The position numbers and the translations under genes were made by a program. A model generated the notes under the pieces. The model saw only the letters and a program-made list of their open reading frames with translations. It made no database searches and was not told the origin of the DNA. DNA of 64,000 nt from Allomesorhizobium camelthorni (GTDB lineage Bacteria > Pseudomonadota > Alphaproteobacteria > Rhizobiales > Rhizobiaceae): the NCBI RefSeq assembly GCF_011045125.1, contig NZ_JAAKZF010000004.1:1-64000 (forward strand), read 5' to 3'. This document shows, piece after piece, positions 38,218 through 47,687 of the stretch (position 1 is the first letter of the stretch; each line of letters starts with the position of its first letter).

Positions 38218-39339
38218 TTACAGCTTCCTCAGCAGCGCGCCGCCGATCGAGTAACCCGCCCCGAAGGCGCAGAGCAGGCCGTAATCGCCGGCCTTCATGT
38301 CCTCGTGATTTTCCTTGAAGGCGATGATCGCGCCGGCCGCCGCGGTGTTGCCGAGCCGCTCCAGCACCATCGGTGCGCGGTCGTGGCCGACATCGTGGCC
38401 GAAGGAGAGCTTCAGGATCATGGCGTTCATGCGCGCATTGGCCTGATGCAGCCAGAACCGCCTGATCCCGTGCGGCGTCAGGCCGTGCTCTGCGAGAAAG
38501 TCCACGATGAACCGGTGGCCGGCCACCGTCACTTCCTTGAACACCTTGTTGCCGACCTGCTTGATCATGTTGCCACGCATGTCGATTGCGGAGGTATCCT
38601 CCTGTCCGGCCCGCAACAGAAAGCCGAGATTCGTGCGGATGTTGTTGGAAAACTGTGTCCAGCCGCGCGTGTCGAGCACTTCGAACTTGCCCGGCCGCGT
38701 CTCGCCCTCCTCCAGCGCTTCCACCACCATCGCCGTCGAGGCGTCGCCGAAGATGAAATGCGTCTGCCGGTCGCGGAAATTCAGATGCCCGGTGATGATC
38801 TCGGGCGTCACCACCAGCACCCGCTTCTGCCCGCCCGCCCGCACCAGATTGGAGGCGACATGCAGGCCGGCTGCCGCCGATGAGCAGCCGAGGCCCATGT
38901 CGAAAGCCGCGCCTTTTATGCCGAGCGCATTCTGGATTTCGATCCCGATCGCCGGATAGGGCCGCTGGTGATGCGAGGCCGCGCAGATCACGAGGTCGAT
39001 ATCTTCCGGACCGAGCCCCGCATCGTCGAGCGCCCGACGCGCCGATGCGACGCCGAACTCCGCCATCACCGACAGTTCGTCGTCGCCGCGCGGCGGGATG
39101 CGCGGCGTCATCCGCTCGGGATCCAGAATCCCGTCCAGCACCAGAACGTGGCGCTTCTTCACCCCCGACGCATAGACGATGAAGTCGGTGTCGGACTTCG
39201 CCAGCTTCTCCTCGCCGGTGATCTCGCGGCGCGCGTTCTCAGCGTCCACCCAAATGTTGAAGCTGTCGACGAGTTCCTCATTGGTGATCGAGGCCTCGGG
39301 AATGACGACGCCGACGCCGCTGATGATGACGCGATGCAT
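38218..39339 (-). CDS. Beta-ketoacyl-ACP synthase III-like enzyme
   Basis: A 373-residue thiolase-fold condensing enzyme. The Cys-His-Asn triad is visible as C in GLGCSSAAAGL (about residue 152), H in HQANARMN (about 302) and N in GNTAAAG (about 335). It is longer than housekeeping FabH (about 320) because of an N-terminal insertion (INWVDAENARREITGEEKL-like, residues 28-47), so it is a paralogue, perhaps for a specialised acyl chain. It stands outside any fatty-acid gene cluster. The start at 39339 is chosen because MHRVIISGVGVVIP matches the first strand. Confidence 0.83.
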   Translation of the reverse strand: MHRVIISGVGVVIPEASITNEELVDSFNIWVDAENARREITGEEKLAKSDTDFIVYASGVKKRHVLVLDGILDPERMTPRIPPRGDDELSVMAEFGVASARRALDDAGLGPEDIDLVICAASHHQRPYPAIGIEIQNALGIKGAAFDMGLGCSSAAAGLHVASNLVRAGGQKRVLVVTPEIITGHLNFRDRQTHFIFGDASTAMVVEALEEGETRPGKFEVLDTRGWTQFSNNIRTNLGFLLRAGQEDTSAIDMRGNMIKQVGNKVFKEVTVAGHRFIVDFLAEHGLTPHGIRRFWLHQANARMNAMILKLSFGHDVGHDRAPMVLERLGNTAAAGAIIAFKENHEDMKAGDYGLLCAFGAGYSIGGALLRKL

Positions 39340-39446
39340 GCTGCTAAACGATCCCCGTGCGGTTGCCGCGACCCTGCCCACGCACGCCCTACAGTTTCGC
39401 GGTCTCCCGGTCGACACTTTTGCCGTGTAGCAGTTTACGCCGGCTT

Positions 39447-39482
39447 AAGCGCCACGCCCGCGATCCTGTCAAGCGCCACGCC
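39447..39482. repeat. 12-bp direct repeat
   Basis: aagcgccacgcc occurs at 39447-39458 and again at 39471-39482, 24 bp apart, in the gap between the KAS III-like gene and the secreted protein gene. It may be a protein-binding pair or chance in GC-rich DNA. Confidence 0.4.
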
Positions 39483-39572
39483 GATCTTTCGGCCGCCGCC
39501 GACGCTTTACGCTCACGCTGGCCAGGCGTATCGTCGCTGCGGGCCGGGAAGAGCAATGCGTCAGGAGGGTTC

Positions 39573-39986
39573 ATGATGCGCGCGACTTCCATTGTTCCTG
39601 CAATTATGTCGATTCTGGGCTTTACCGCGCCGGCCATGGCGGCCGACGTATCCTGCAACGGCCTCGTCACCTCTGGCGACACGATGATCTGCTCCGGCTT
39701 CGAGCCGAACTGGGCAGTCGAACTGAGCTGCGTCGGCGGAACGATGCAATCCTCCTTCATCGACGCGTTCTCCGGCGACGGCATCCAGACCACGCCCGGC
39801 ACCGTCGTCTTCTCCTCCGAAGACCCGTGGACCTTCGAGACCAGCCACGGCATCAGCGGCACGATCGCCGCGACGCCGGGCGGCTGCACCGACGAAAGCG
39901 ACGCCGTGCGTGACTATACCTTCACGCCGACCGCCGCACCGGGGCTTTCGGGACCGTTCTTCCCGTTCTGCTGCCGGATGCGGTGA
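39573..39986 (+). CDS. Small secreted Cys-containing protein
   Basis: A 137-residue protein with a signal peptide ending APAMAA (about 1-24). The mature part has six cysteines (CNGL, ICSG, LSCVG, GGCT and the final FCC) and no recognised domain. The region SGFEPNWAVEL resembles the start of small periplasmic COG3650-type proteins (GNEPFWxL), but this is weak. The ATG follows an AGGAGG site, and a second ATG is directly adjacent. Function unknown. Confidence 0.65.
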   Translation: MMRATSIVPAIMSILGFTAPAMAADVSCNGLVTSGDTMICSGFEPNWAVELSCVGGTMQSSFIDAFSGDGIQTTPGTVVFSSEDPWTFETSHGISGTIAATPGGCTDESDAVRDYTFTPTAAPGLSGPFFPFCCRMR

Positions 39987-40006
39987 GGTCGTCGTCTGGA
40001 TCGCCC

Positions 40007-41656
<1,650 letters not shown>

Positions 41657-41791
41657 GCGCGCTTATCCCGTAATGTTGAGGAGAGTTGGGCGCTATGTAA
41701 GCGAAGCGGCCCGCAACGGCAATGCTTTCGCGGCGGTTGGGGCGCCTTGCCGCGCCACGCTCAAGCGGGCGCGGTCACCTCCCGAGGTTCC

Positions 41792-42481
41792 TCAGCCTAC
41801 CACCTTGTCGAGCAGCCACTTGCCGACCGGCCAAGCGGCGGCGAAGTGCGCCAGAGCGCGTTCGGCGAAACCGGGCGTGGTCGCCTCCTCCGCCGGGAGT
41901 TCCTTCCCGGCGTAAAGCCCCTCATGCAGCAGAAAGCGGGCGCGCTCGTGGGTTCCGTCATAGCCGCGCGGGACGCTTTTGCGCGTTGCGCCGCCGATTT
42001 CGTAACCCGCCGCCGCAACCGAGGCAGCAATTTCGGCAAGCTCCCGGCCGGACCGCTCGTCGAGCGCGGCCGACCGAAAACGCTCCAGCATCTCGTCCTT
42101 GAGAACATGCATGCCGCTGCCGATGAAGATCGCTTCGGGCGCGATGCGCAGATAGAAGCCCGGCCGGTCCCAGCCTTTCTTGTCGCCGTGCCAGAACCAG
42201 ATGTCGAGATGGTCCTTGTAGGGCCGCTTGTCCCTGGAGAAGCGGATGTCGCGATTGATGCGGGAAATCGAGCCGTTCACCTTCGGCTCGTAGCGCACGC
42301 TCTGTGAAACGCCTGCGAGCTTTGGCCCGACCGTCTCGACGAAACGCCGCGCCGGCTCGACATAGCCAGCCTCGTAAAGGGCGCGGTTGGCCTCGAACCA
42401 GTCCCTGGAATTGTTATGGGCGATCCCCCGCAGGAATGTCAGCGTTTCGTCCGGAAACCGCGAGAACTCCATGCCGGTCAT
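41792..42481 (-). CDS. DUF2461 (TIGR02453) protein
   Basis: A 229-residue protein of the TIGR02453/DUF2461 family. The hallmark is the FLRGIAHNNSRDWFEANRAL region near residue 15, then SRINRDIRFSRDKRPYKDH (about 90-108). No enzymatic role is established. The start at 42481 follows a GGGAGGGAG site. It is separated from ettA by 135 bases. Confidence 0.8.
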   Translation of the reverse strand: MTGMEFSRFPDETLTFLRGIAHNNSRDWFEANRALYEAGYVEPARRFVETVGPKLAGVSQSVRYEPKVNGSISRINRDIRFSRDKRPYKDHLDIWFWHGDKKGWDRPGFYLRIAPEAIFIGSGMHVLKDEMLERFRSAALDERSGRELAEIAASVAAAGYEIGGATRKSVPRGYDGTHERARFLLHEGLYAGKELPAEEATTPGFAERALAHFAAAWPVGKWLLDKVVG

Positions 42482-42618
42482 CGTCTCCCTCCCGAGAACT
42501 GAATTGATAATCATAGCATGCCGCCGACACACGCGGATAATGGGCATTCAGTCCGGTCCAAATACCTCTCCGTTACCACGCCCGCTTTCGCGTCTGGTCA
42601 TTGGGAAAGGTCGGGAAG

Positions 42619-42676
42619 CGGGGCGCGAGGCCAACGCCTTCCTAATTTTTATACGTGGCGCGAACCTCGCGCCCCG
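42619..42676. repeat. 12-bp inverted repeat with 34-bp loop
   Basis: cggggcgcgagg (42619-42630) and cctcgcgccccg (42665-42676) are exact inverse copies. The loop includes an AT-rich run (cctaatttttatacg) unlike its GC-rich surroundings. Confidence 0.55.
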
Positions 42677-42952
42677 CCGGTGATTTTTCAGCCCCCCGTT
42701 TCCCAGCCTGCGGACCTGCCGGCATACGCCGGTGGTTTGCCGTGCCAGCGCGAGCGATATACGGCGCCTCGTGCCCGTCTTAGCGGACAGTCGTGGAAAC
42801 TCTGGACGACCTTCCGCTTCCGCGGCCACGTTAGCCGCTTTCCCGGAACACCGGTTCCTCCCCGCAAATCACCGTCATGACCGGCGTTCCCGCAGGAGAA
42901 ACTGCCGGGGATTATGCGGGGAACGCAGGGGGTGATGGACAAAAGCGGACAA

Positions 42953-42971
42953 AAGATTCTTCAAGAATCTT
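42953..42971. promoter_or_regulatory. 19-bp perfect palindrome
   Basis: AAGATTCTT-C-AAGAATCTT lies 138 bases upstream of the lipase start in otherwise GC-rich DNA. It may be a repressor operator. It also contains TTC and GAA blocks like a heat-shock element, but the gene context gives no support for that. Confidence 0.5.
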
Positions 42972-43108
42972 ACATCTCATTGATTCGTAAGGCGGATTTC
43001 TTCGATTGGTCGCAACGGGCGGCGGATTCTATCCACGCGAGCTGCTGGCAATGAAACCCTTGACGGCCTGCCTGCCTTCGCCAACAGTCTTCGCCGGGGG
43101 AGAAAAAC

Positions 43109-44065
43109 ATGCCGTTCGACGACCAACGCACGCTCGCCTCGCCGACCGGCGCGGCGCTCAATCTCTATACGAAGCAGGCCGCCAGTCCGGCGCGCGGCGT
43201 CGTGCATATCAGCCACGGGCTTGCCGAGCACGCGGCGCGCTACGCCCGCTTCGCTGATTTCCTCAGCCACCGCGGCTTCCACACCTATGCCCACGACCAT
43301 CGCGGTCACGGCTTCACCACCGCGCCGGACGCGCCGCAGGGCATGTTCGGCAACCCTGATGGCGGCGCGAAGGTTCTGGCCGACATCGGCGCGGTCCACG
43401 ACCTCATCGCCCGCGAGCTTCCCGGCCTGCCGCTGATCCTTTTCGGCCATTCGATGGGCGGCATCGTCGCGCTCAATTTCGTGCTGCGCCATTCCGCGCA
43501 TCTGCACGCGGCCGCGATCTGGAATGCCAATTTCTCCGCCGGCCTTCTGGGCCGCGTGGCGCAGGCCATCCTTGCCTGGGAGCGCTTTCGGCTGGGCTCG
43601 GACGTGCCGTCCCGCATGCTCCCCAAAATGACTTTCGTCGATTGGGGAAAGAAGGTGCCGAACCACCGCACCCCATTCGACTGGCTGTCGCGCGATCCGG
43701 AAGAAGTCGACAAATACATCGCCGACCCGCTCTGCGGCTGGAACGCTTCGGTGTCGCTCTGGCAGGATGTCTTCCGCTTTGTCTTCCATGGCGCGGACGA
43801 CGCGAGTTTTTCCAAGGTCCGCAGGGACATGCCCTTCAACCTGGCCGGCGGCGAAAAGGACCCGGCGAGCGACGGCGGCAAGGCGGTCGAAGCGCTCGCC
43901 GCCCGCATGCGGCGGATAGGTTTTTCGAGTCTCGTTTCAAAGGTTTACCCCGAAACCCGCCATGAAAGCCTGAACGAAGTGAATCGAAACATCATCATGG
44001 AAGATTTTGTGCAGTGGGCAGAGAACCAGCTATCGGTTGAAAAACCCATCAAGATGGGTTACTGA
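43109..44065 (+). CDS. Alpha/beta hydrolase, lysophospholipase/monoacylglycerol lipase type
   Basis: A 318-residue serine hydrolase of the Hydrolase_4 family. The HGLAEHAARYARFADFL segment forms the oxyanion side, HDHRGHG follows near residue 62, and the nucleophile S115 sits in FGHSMGG. A C-terminal histidine in ETRHESLNE completes the triad. No signal peptide, so it is cytoplasmic and probably releases fatty acid from lysophospholipid or monoacylglycerol. A GGGGGAGA site precedes the ATG. The DUF4160 gene starts at the next base after its stop. Confidence 0.87.
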   Translation: MPFDDQRTLASPTGAALNLYTKQAASPARGVVHISHGLAEHAARYARFADFLSHRGFHTYAHDHRGHGFTTAPDAPQGMFGNPDGGAKVLADIGAVHDLIARELPGLPLILFGHSMGGIVALNFVLRHSAHLHAAAIWNANFSAGLLGRVAQAILAWERFRLGSDVPSRMLPKMTFVDWGKKVPNHRTPFDWLSRDPEEVDKYIADPLCGWNASVSLWQDVFRFVFHGADDASFSKVRRDMPFNLAGGEKDPASDGGKAVEALAARMRRIGFSSLVSKVYPETRHESLNEVNRNIIMEDFVQWAENQLSVEKPIKMGY

Positions 44066-44305
44066 TTGATCACGGTCATTCGTTCAGGCGGATTCAGGAT
44101 TGTGATCTTCGTCGATGATCATGAACCGGCGCATGTGCATGTCTACGGCGACGGAGAAGCCAAGATCAATCTGATCGGACCGGATGGCTTGCCCGAGTTG
44201 ATCTGGGCGGTAGGAATGAAGCGAAGCGAAGTGCGCCGATCGATGGCCATCGTTCTGGAAAATCGCGACGTGTTGCTCGCAAGATGGAAAGAAATCCATG
44301 GCTGA
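44066..44305 (+). CDS. DUF4160 protein (TTG start)
   Basis: A 79-residue DUF4160 protein. The family motif is FxDDHEPAHVHVYGDGEAK followed by W and a basic tail with RWKEIHG. It would start with TTG at 44066, directly after the lipase stop. An internal GTG at about 44101 is an alternative. DUF4160 genes are typically followed by DUF2442 genes, and here they overlap by 8 bases. The pair is often listed as a toxin-antitoxin-like module, without firm proof. Confidence 0.72.
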   Translation: MITVIRSGGFRIVIFVDDHEPAHVHVYGDGEAKINLIGPDGLPELIWAVGMKRSEVRRSMAIVLENRDVLLARWKEIHG

Positions 44306-44708
44306 GTTGACTGACAAGGACATCGACGCCGCCATTGAGCGGGGCAGGCTTGCAACCGTCGGCGAACCCCGCGCCGCGAGCGTGCGCTACGACAGCCGCC
44401 TCGACCGCGTCGTGGTCGAACTCACCAATGGATGCACCTTTGCCTTCCCGCCGCGTTTGGCCCAGGGCCTGGAGGGAGCAAGCGACGAGGAACTCTCCCA
44501 AGTCGAAGTCCTGGGCGCTGGCTATGGGTTGCACTGGGAAGCACTGGACGTCGATTTCACTGTTCCCGGGCTGCTTGCCGGGATTTTCGGTACGGGCGCC
44601 TATATGGCGCGTCGGGCAGGCCGCTCGACATCGCCGGCCAAGGCGGAAGCAGCCAGGCGCAATGGCTCGAAGGGCGGACGGCCGCGCAAGTCGGTTAGCC
44701 GCATGTGA
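44298..44708 (+). CDS. DUF2442 protein
   Basis: A 136-residue DUF2442 protein. The core (about 28-90) has VRYDSRLDRVVVELTNGC, FPPRLAQGL and GYGLHWEALDVDFTVPGLL. The C-terminal tail (AEAARRNGSKGGRPRK) is basic and could bind nucleic acid. It overlaps the DUF4160 gene by 8 bases, so both are translated from one message. It is the likely antitoxin-like partner. Confidence 0.75.
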   Translation: MAELTDKDIDAAIERGRLATVGEPRAASVRYDSRLDRVVVELTNGCTFAFPPRLAQGLEGASDEELSQVEVLGAGYGLHWEALDVDFTVPGLLAGIFGTGAYMARRAGRSTSPAKAEAARRNGSKGGRPRKSVSRM

Positions 44709-44723
44709 CAGCAGGCCAGTGCC

Positions 44724-44802
44724 GGGGACAGTTTACTTTCTTGCCCCGGAAAGGCATCTACGGCTTCCAGGTCCCACGAGGGGCAAAAAGTAAACTGTCC
44801 CC
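44724..44802. repeat. REP-like hairpin with GGGGACAGTTTAC ends
   Basis: ggggacagtttacttt (44724-44739) and aaagtaaactgtcccc (44787-44802) are a perfect 16-bp inverted repeat. The complementarity continues inward through ttgcccc/ggggcaa with one extra base. Such GGGGACAGTTTAC hairpins accompany REP-associated tyrosine transposases (RAYT). No transposase is present here, so this would be a non-autonomous copy. It ends 9 bases before the CoA-transferase start. Confidence 0.75.
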
Positions 44803-44811
44803 AGGTGCTCA

Positions 44812-45987
44812 ATGCCCAACCCCCCGCTCCACGGCGTCCGCGTTATCGAACTCGCCCGCATCCTGGCCGGACCCTGGGCGGGCCAGCTGCTTGCCGATCT
44901 GGGCGCCGACGTCATCAAGGTCGAGAGCCCGGACGGCGGCGACGACACCCGCAAATGGGGGCCGCCCTTCGTCACCGGCAAGGACGGCAAAAACCTTTCG
45001 GCTGCCTATTATCATGCCTGCAATCGCGGCAAGCGCTCGATCGCCATCGATTTTTCGAAGCCCGAAGGGGCCGAGACGGTCCGCCGGCTGATCGCCACCG
45101 CCGATGTCCTCGTCGAGAATTTCAAGCTTGGCGGCCTGAAGAAGTATGGCCTCGACTATGAGAGCCTGAAAAAGATCAACCCGAAGCTGGTCTATTGCTC
45201 GATCACCGGCTTCGGCCAGGATGGGCCCTATGCGCCGCGCGCGGGCTACGATTTCATCATCCAGGGCATGTCCGGCCTGATGTCGATCACCGGCCCGGCC
45301 GGCGGCGAGCCACAGAAAGTGGGCGTCGCCGTCACCGACATTTTCACCGGCCTCTATTCGGTGATCGCCATCCAGGCGGCGCTTCGCCACGCGGAAGCCA
45401 CTGGACAGGGCCAGCATGTCGACATGGCGCTGTTCGATGCGCAGATCTCCGTGCTCGCCAACCAGAACCTGAATTTCCTGGTATCCGGCAAGCCGCCGGT
45501 CCAGATGGGCAACGCCCATCCCAACATCGCGCCCTACGAAGTGCTGCCGGTCAGCGACGGCCACTTCATCCTCGCTGTCGGCAATGACAGCCAGTTCCGG
45601 AAATTCTGCGCGGTGGTCGGGCTGGAAGAACTGGCCGGCGATCCCGCCTATGCGACCAATGAAGCGCGCGTCGCCAACCGCGCGGCTCTGCGTGAAAACA
45701 TCGTTCCGCGCCTCGCGGATTTCGACCGCGACAACCTGCTCGCTTTGCTCGAAAAAGCCGGCGTCCCGGCAAGCCCTATCAATGATATTGGAGAAATGTT
45801 CGCCGACCCGCAGACCATCGCCCGCGGCATGCGGCTCGACCTCGACGACGGCCATGGCAACACGCTACCCTCTGTGCGCGCGCCGATGGTGATGTCGGAA
45901 ACGCCGCTCGTCTATGAACGCCCCTCGCCGCGGCTTGGCGAGCACACGGCCGAAATCCTTGCCGAACTGGAGAGAACCGGATCATGA
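44812..45987 (+). CDS. CaiB/BaiF family (type III) CoA-transferase
   Basis: A 391-residue class III CoA-transferase that moves CoA between carboxylic acids via an aspartyl-CoA anhydride. The N-terminal GVRVIELARILAGPWAGQLL and DVIKVESPDGGDD are typical, and the catalytic aspartate is D in VAVTDIFTG (about residue 172). Substrates are unknown. Its stop overlaps the next start (ATGA), tying it to a TPP enzyme. Initiation lacks a strong ribosome site: only AGG at the edge of the REP-like hairpin precedes the ATG. Confidence 0.85.
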   Translation: MPNPPLHGVRVIELARILAGPWAGQLLADLGADVIKVESPDGGDDTRKWGPPFVTGKDGKNLSAAYYHACNRGKRSIAIDFSKPEGAETVRRLIATADVLVENFKLGGLKKYGLDYESLKKINPKLVYCSITGFGQDGPYAPRAGYDFIIQGMSGLMSITGPAGGEPQKVGVAVTDIFTGLYSVIAIQAALRHAEATGQGQHVDMALFDAQISVLANQNLNFLVSGKPPVQMGNAHPNIAPYEVLPVSDGHFILAVGNDSQFRKFCAVVGLEELAGDPAYATNEARVANRAALRENIVPRLADFDRDNLLALLEKAGVPASPINDIGEMFADPQTIARGMRLDLDDGHGNTLPSVRAPMVMSETPLVYERPSPRLGEHTAEILAELERTGS

Positions 45988-47636
45988 AAACCGGCGGAAA
46001 GCTGATCGTCGAAGCGCTCGAGGCGAACGGAGTAGACCGCATCTATTGCGTGCCCGGCGAATCCTATCTCGCCGTGCTGGATGCCCTGCACGATTCGAAC
46101 CGCATCCAAACCATCGTCTGCCGGCAGGAAGGAGGCGCGGCAATGATGGCCGATTGCCACGGCCGGCTGACCGGCAAGCCCGGCATCTGCTTCGTCACGC
46201 GCGGCCCCGGCGCGACCAACGCTTCTGCCGGCATCCACATCGCCATGCAGGATTCCATCCCGCTGATCATGTTCATCGGCCAGGTGGCGAGCCACGCCAG
46301 GGAGCGCGAGGCTTTCCAGGAGGTCGACTACCGCGCCTTTTTCGGTCCGCTCGCCAAATGGGCAACCGAGATCGACGACGCGGCGCGCATCCCCGAAATC
46401 GTCACCCGTGCATTTGCCGTCGCCACCTCAGGCCGGCCGGGGCCGGTGGTGATCTCGTTGCCGGAGGACATGCTGACCAGCCTCGCAGACGCGCCCGACG
46501 CCCTGGCCTTCACGCCGGTCGAGACCCGTCCGGGAGCGGAAGAAATGGCGCGGCTTGAGGAGCTTCTTGGAAAGGCCGAGCGCCCGTTCGTCATTCTGGG
46601 CGGCTCGCGCTGGAGCGAAGCCGCATTCAGCCACATGCAGAAGATCGCCGAAGCGTGGTCGCTGCCTGTCGGCTGCTCGTTCCGCCGCCAGATGCTGTTC
46701 GACCACCTCCACCCCTGCTATGCCGGCGATGTCGGCATCAGCCCGAACCTGAAACTCGCGACCGCGATCAAGCAGGCCGATCTCGTGCTCCTGATCGGCG
46801 GGCGCATGGGCGAAATGCCGTCGTCGGACTACACGCTGCTGAAGAGCCCCTACCCGGACCAGACGCTGGTCCACGTCCATCCCGACGCGAGCGAACTCGG
46901 CCGCGTCTATCGCCCAAAGCTCGCCATCAACGCGTCACCTGCCGCATTCGTCGAGGCATTTTCGGCGCGCAGCCCTGGTAAGCCGCCTATCTGGGCGCCT
47001 GAAACGGCAAAAATGCACCAGAACTATCTCGACTGGTCGACGCCCCCCGAGACCGGTCCCGGCGCGGTGCAGATGGGTCCGATCATGAGCTATCTGGAAT
47101 CGGTGCTGCCCGACGATGCGATCCTGACCAACGGTGCTGGAAACTACGCAACCTGGGTACACCGGTTTCACCGCTCCCGGCGCTATGCCACACAGGCGGC
47201 CCCGACCTCGGGCTCCATGGGCTACGGCACGCCCGGCGCGGTCGCGGCCAAAGGGCTGTTCCCGGAGCGTGAAGTCATCGCCTTTGCCGGCGACGGCTGC
47301 TTTCTGATGAACGGCCAGGAATTCGCGACCGCCGTCCAGTACGACTTGCCGATCATCGTTATCGTCGTGAACAACGGCATTTACGGCACGATCCGCATGC
47401 ATCAGGAGCGGGAATATCCCGGCCGTGTCGTCGCCACCGATTTGAAGAACCCGGATTTCGCGGCCCTTGCCCGCGCCTATGGCGGCCACGGCGAAACGGT
47501 CGAGACGACCGCCGAATTCGCTTCCGCCTTCGAGCGCGCGCGTGCATCCGGCAAGCCGGCGATCATCGAGATCAAGCTCGACCCCGAGGCGATCACGCCG
47601 ACCCGGACCATGACGGATATTCGGGAGAAGCGGTGA
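45984..47636 (+). CDS. Thiamine-diphosphate enzyme, acetolactate-synthase-like
   Basis: A 550-residue ThDP enzyme. Domain 1 (about 1-165) has VPGESYLAVLDAL and the cofactor-activating glutamate in RQEGGAAMMA. The middle domain spans about 190-320. Domain 3 has the GDGCFLMNGQEFATA ... VNN motif (about 433-460) that binds Mg-ThDP. It resembles acetolactate synthase catalytic subunits without being linked to ilvH. Because it is translationally coupled to a CoA-transferase, it probably acts in an uncharacterised catabolic route. It does not match oxalyl-CoA decarboxylase motifs. Confidence 0.82.
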   Translation: MKTGGKLIVEALEANGVDRIYCVPGESYLAVLDALHDSNRIQTIVCRQEGGAAMMADCHGRLTGKPGICFVTRGPGATNASAGIHIAMQDSIPLIMFIGQVASHAREREAFQEVDYRAFFGPLAKWATEIDDAARIPEIVTRAFAVATSGRPGPVVISLPEDMLTSLADAPDALAFTPVETRPGAEEMARLEELLGKAERPFVILGGSRWSEAAFSHMQKIAEAWSLPVGCSFRRQMLFDHLHPCYAGDVGISPNLKLATAIKQADLVLLIGGRMGEMPSSDYTLLKSPYPDQTLVHVHPDASELGRVYRPKLAINASPAAFVEAFSARSPGKPPIWAPETAKMHQNYLDWSTPPETGPGAVQMGPIMSYLESVLPDDAILTNGAGNYATWVHRFHRSRRYATQAAPTSGSMGYGTPGAVAAKGLFPEREVIAFAGDGCFLMNGQEFATAVQYDLPIIVIVVNNGIYGTIRMHQEREYPGRVVATDLKNPDFAALARAYGGHGETVETTAEFASAFERARASGKPAIIEIKLDPEAITPTRTMTDIREKR

Positions 47637-47639
47637 AGC

Positions 47640-47667
47640 AAAAAGGGGCGGTTGCCCGCCCCTTTCC
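47640..47667. terminator. Bidirectional terminator between TPP enzyme and ABC operon
   Basis: The stem aaggggcgg (47643-47651) pairs with ccgcccctt (47656-47664) around ttgc. On the minus strand it is followed by TTTTTGC, ending the ABC operon; on plus the T-run is shorter. Confidence 0.75.
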
Positions 47668-47687
47668 TATACCTCGCAAGACAATGG

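Larger units (their letters stand above)
42482..43108. other. 627-base intergenic region with palindromes
   Basis: I find no supported gene between the DUF2461 gene and the lipase gene. Open frames on both strands lack ribosome sites and known domains. It holds a 12-bp inverted repeat (42619-42630 with 42665-42676), a 19-bp palindrome (42953-42971) and a GGGGGAGA site for the lipase at its right end. It could contain a decayed gene or a dispersed element. Confidence 0.5.

Noticed and set aside
42953-42971. Heat-shock element
   Set aside because: It has TTC/GAA blocks, but bacteria of this group use sigma-32 and HrcA/CIRCE, whose sequence does not match; a plain operator is more likely.
45984-47636. 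Oxalyl-CoA decarboxylase with formyl-CoA transferase
   Set aside because: The TPP enzyme lacks oxalyl-CoA decarboxylase motifs and resembles acetolactate synthases instead, so the oxalate pathway is not supported.
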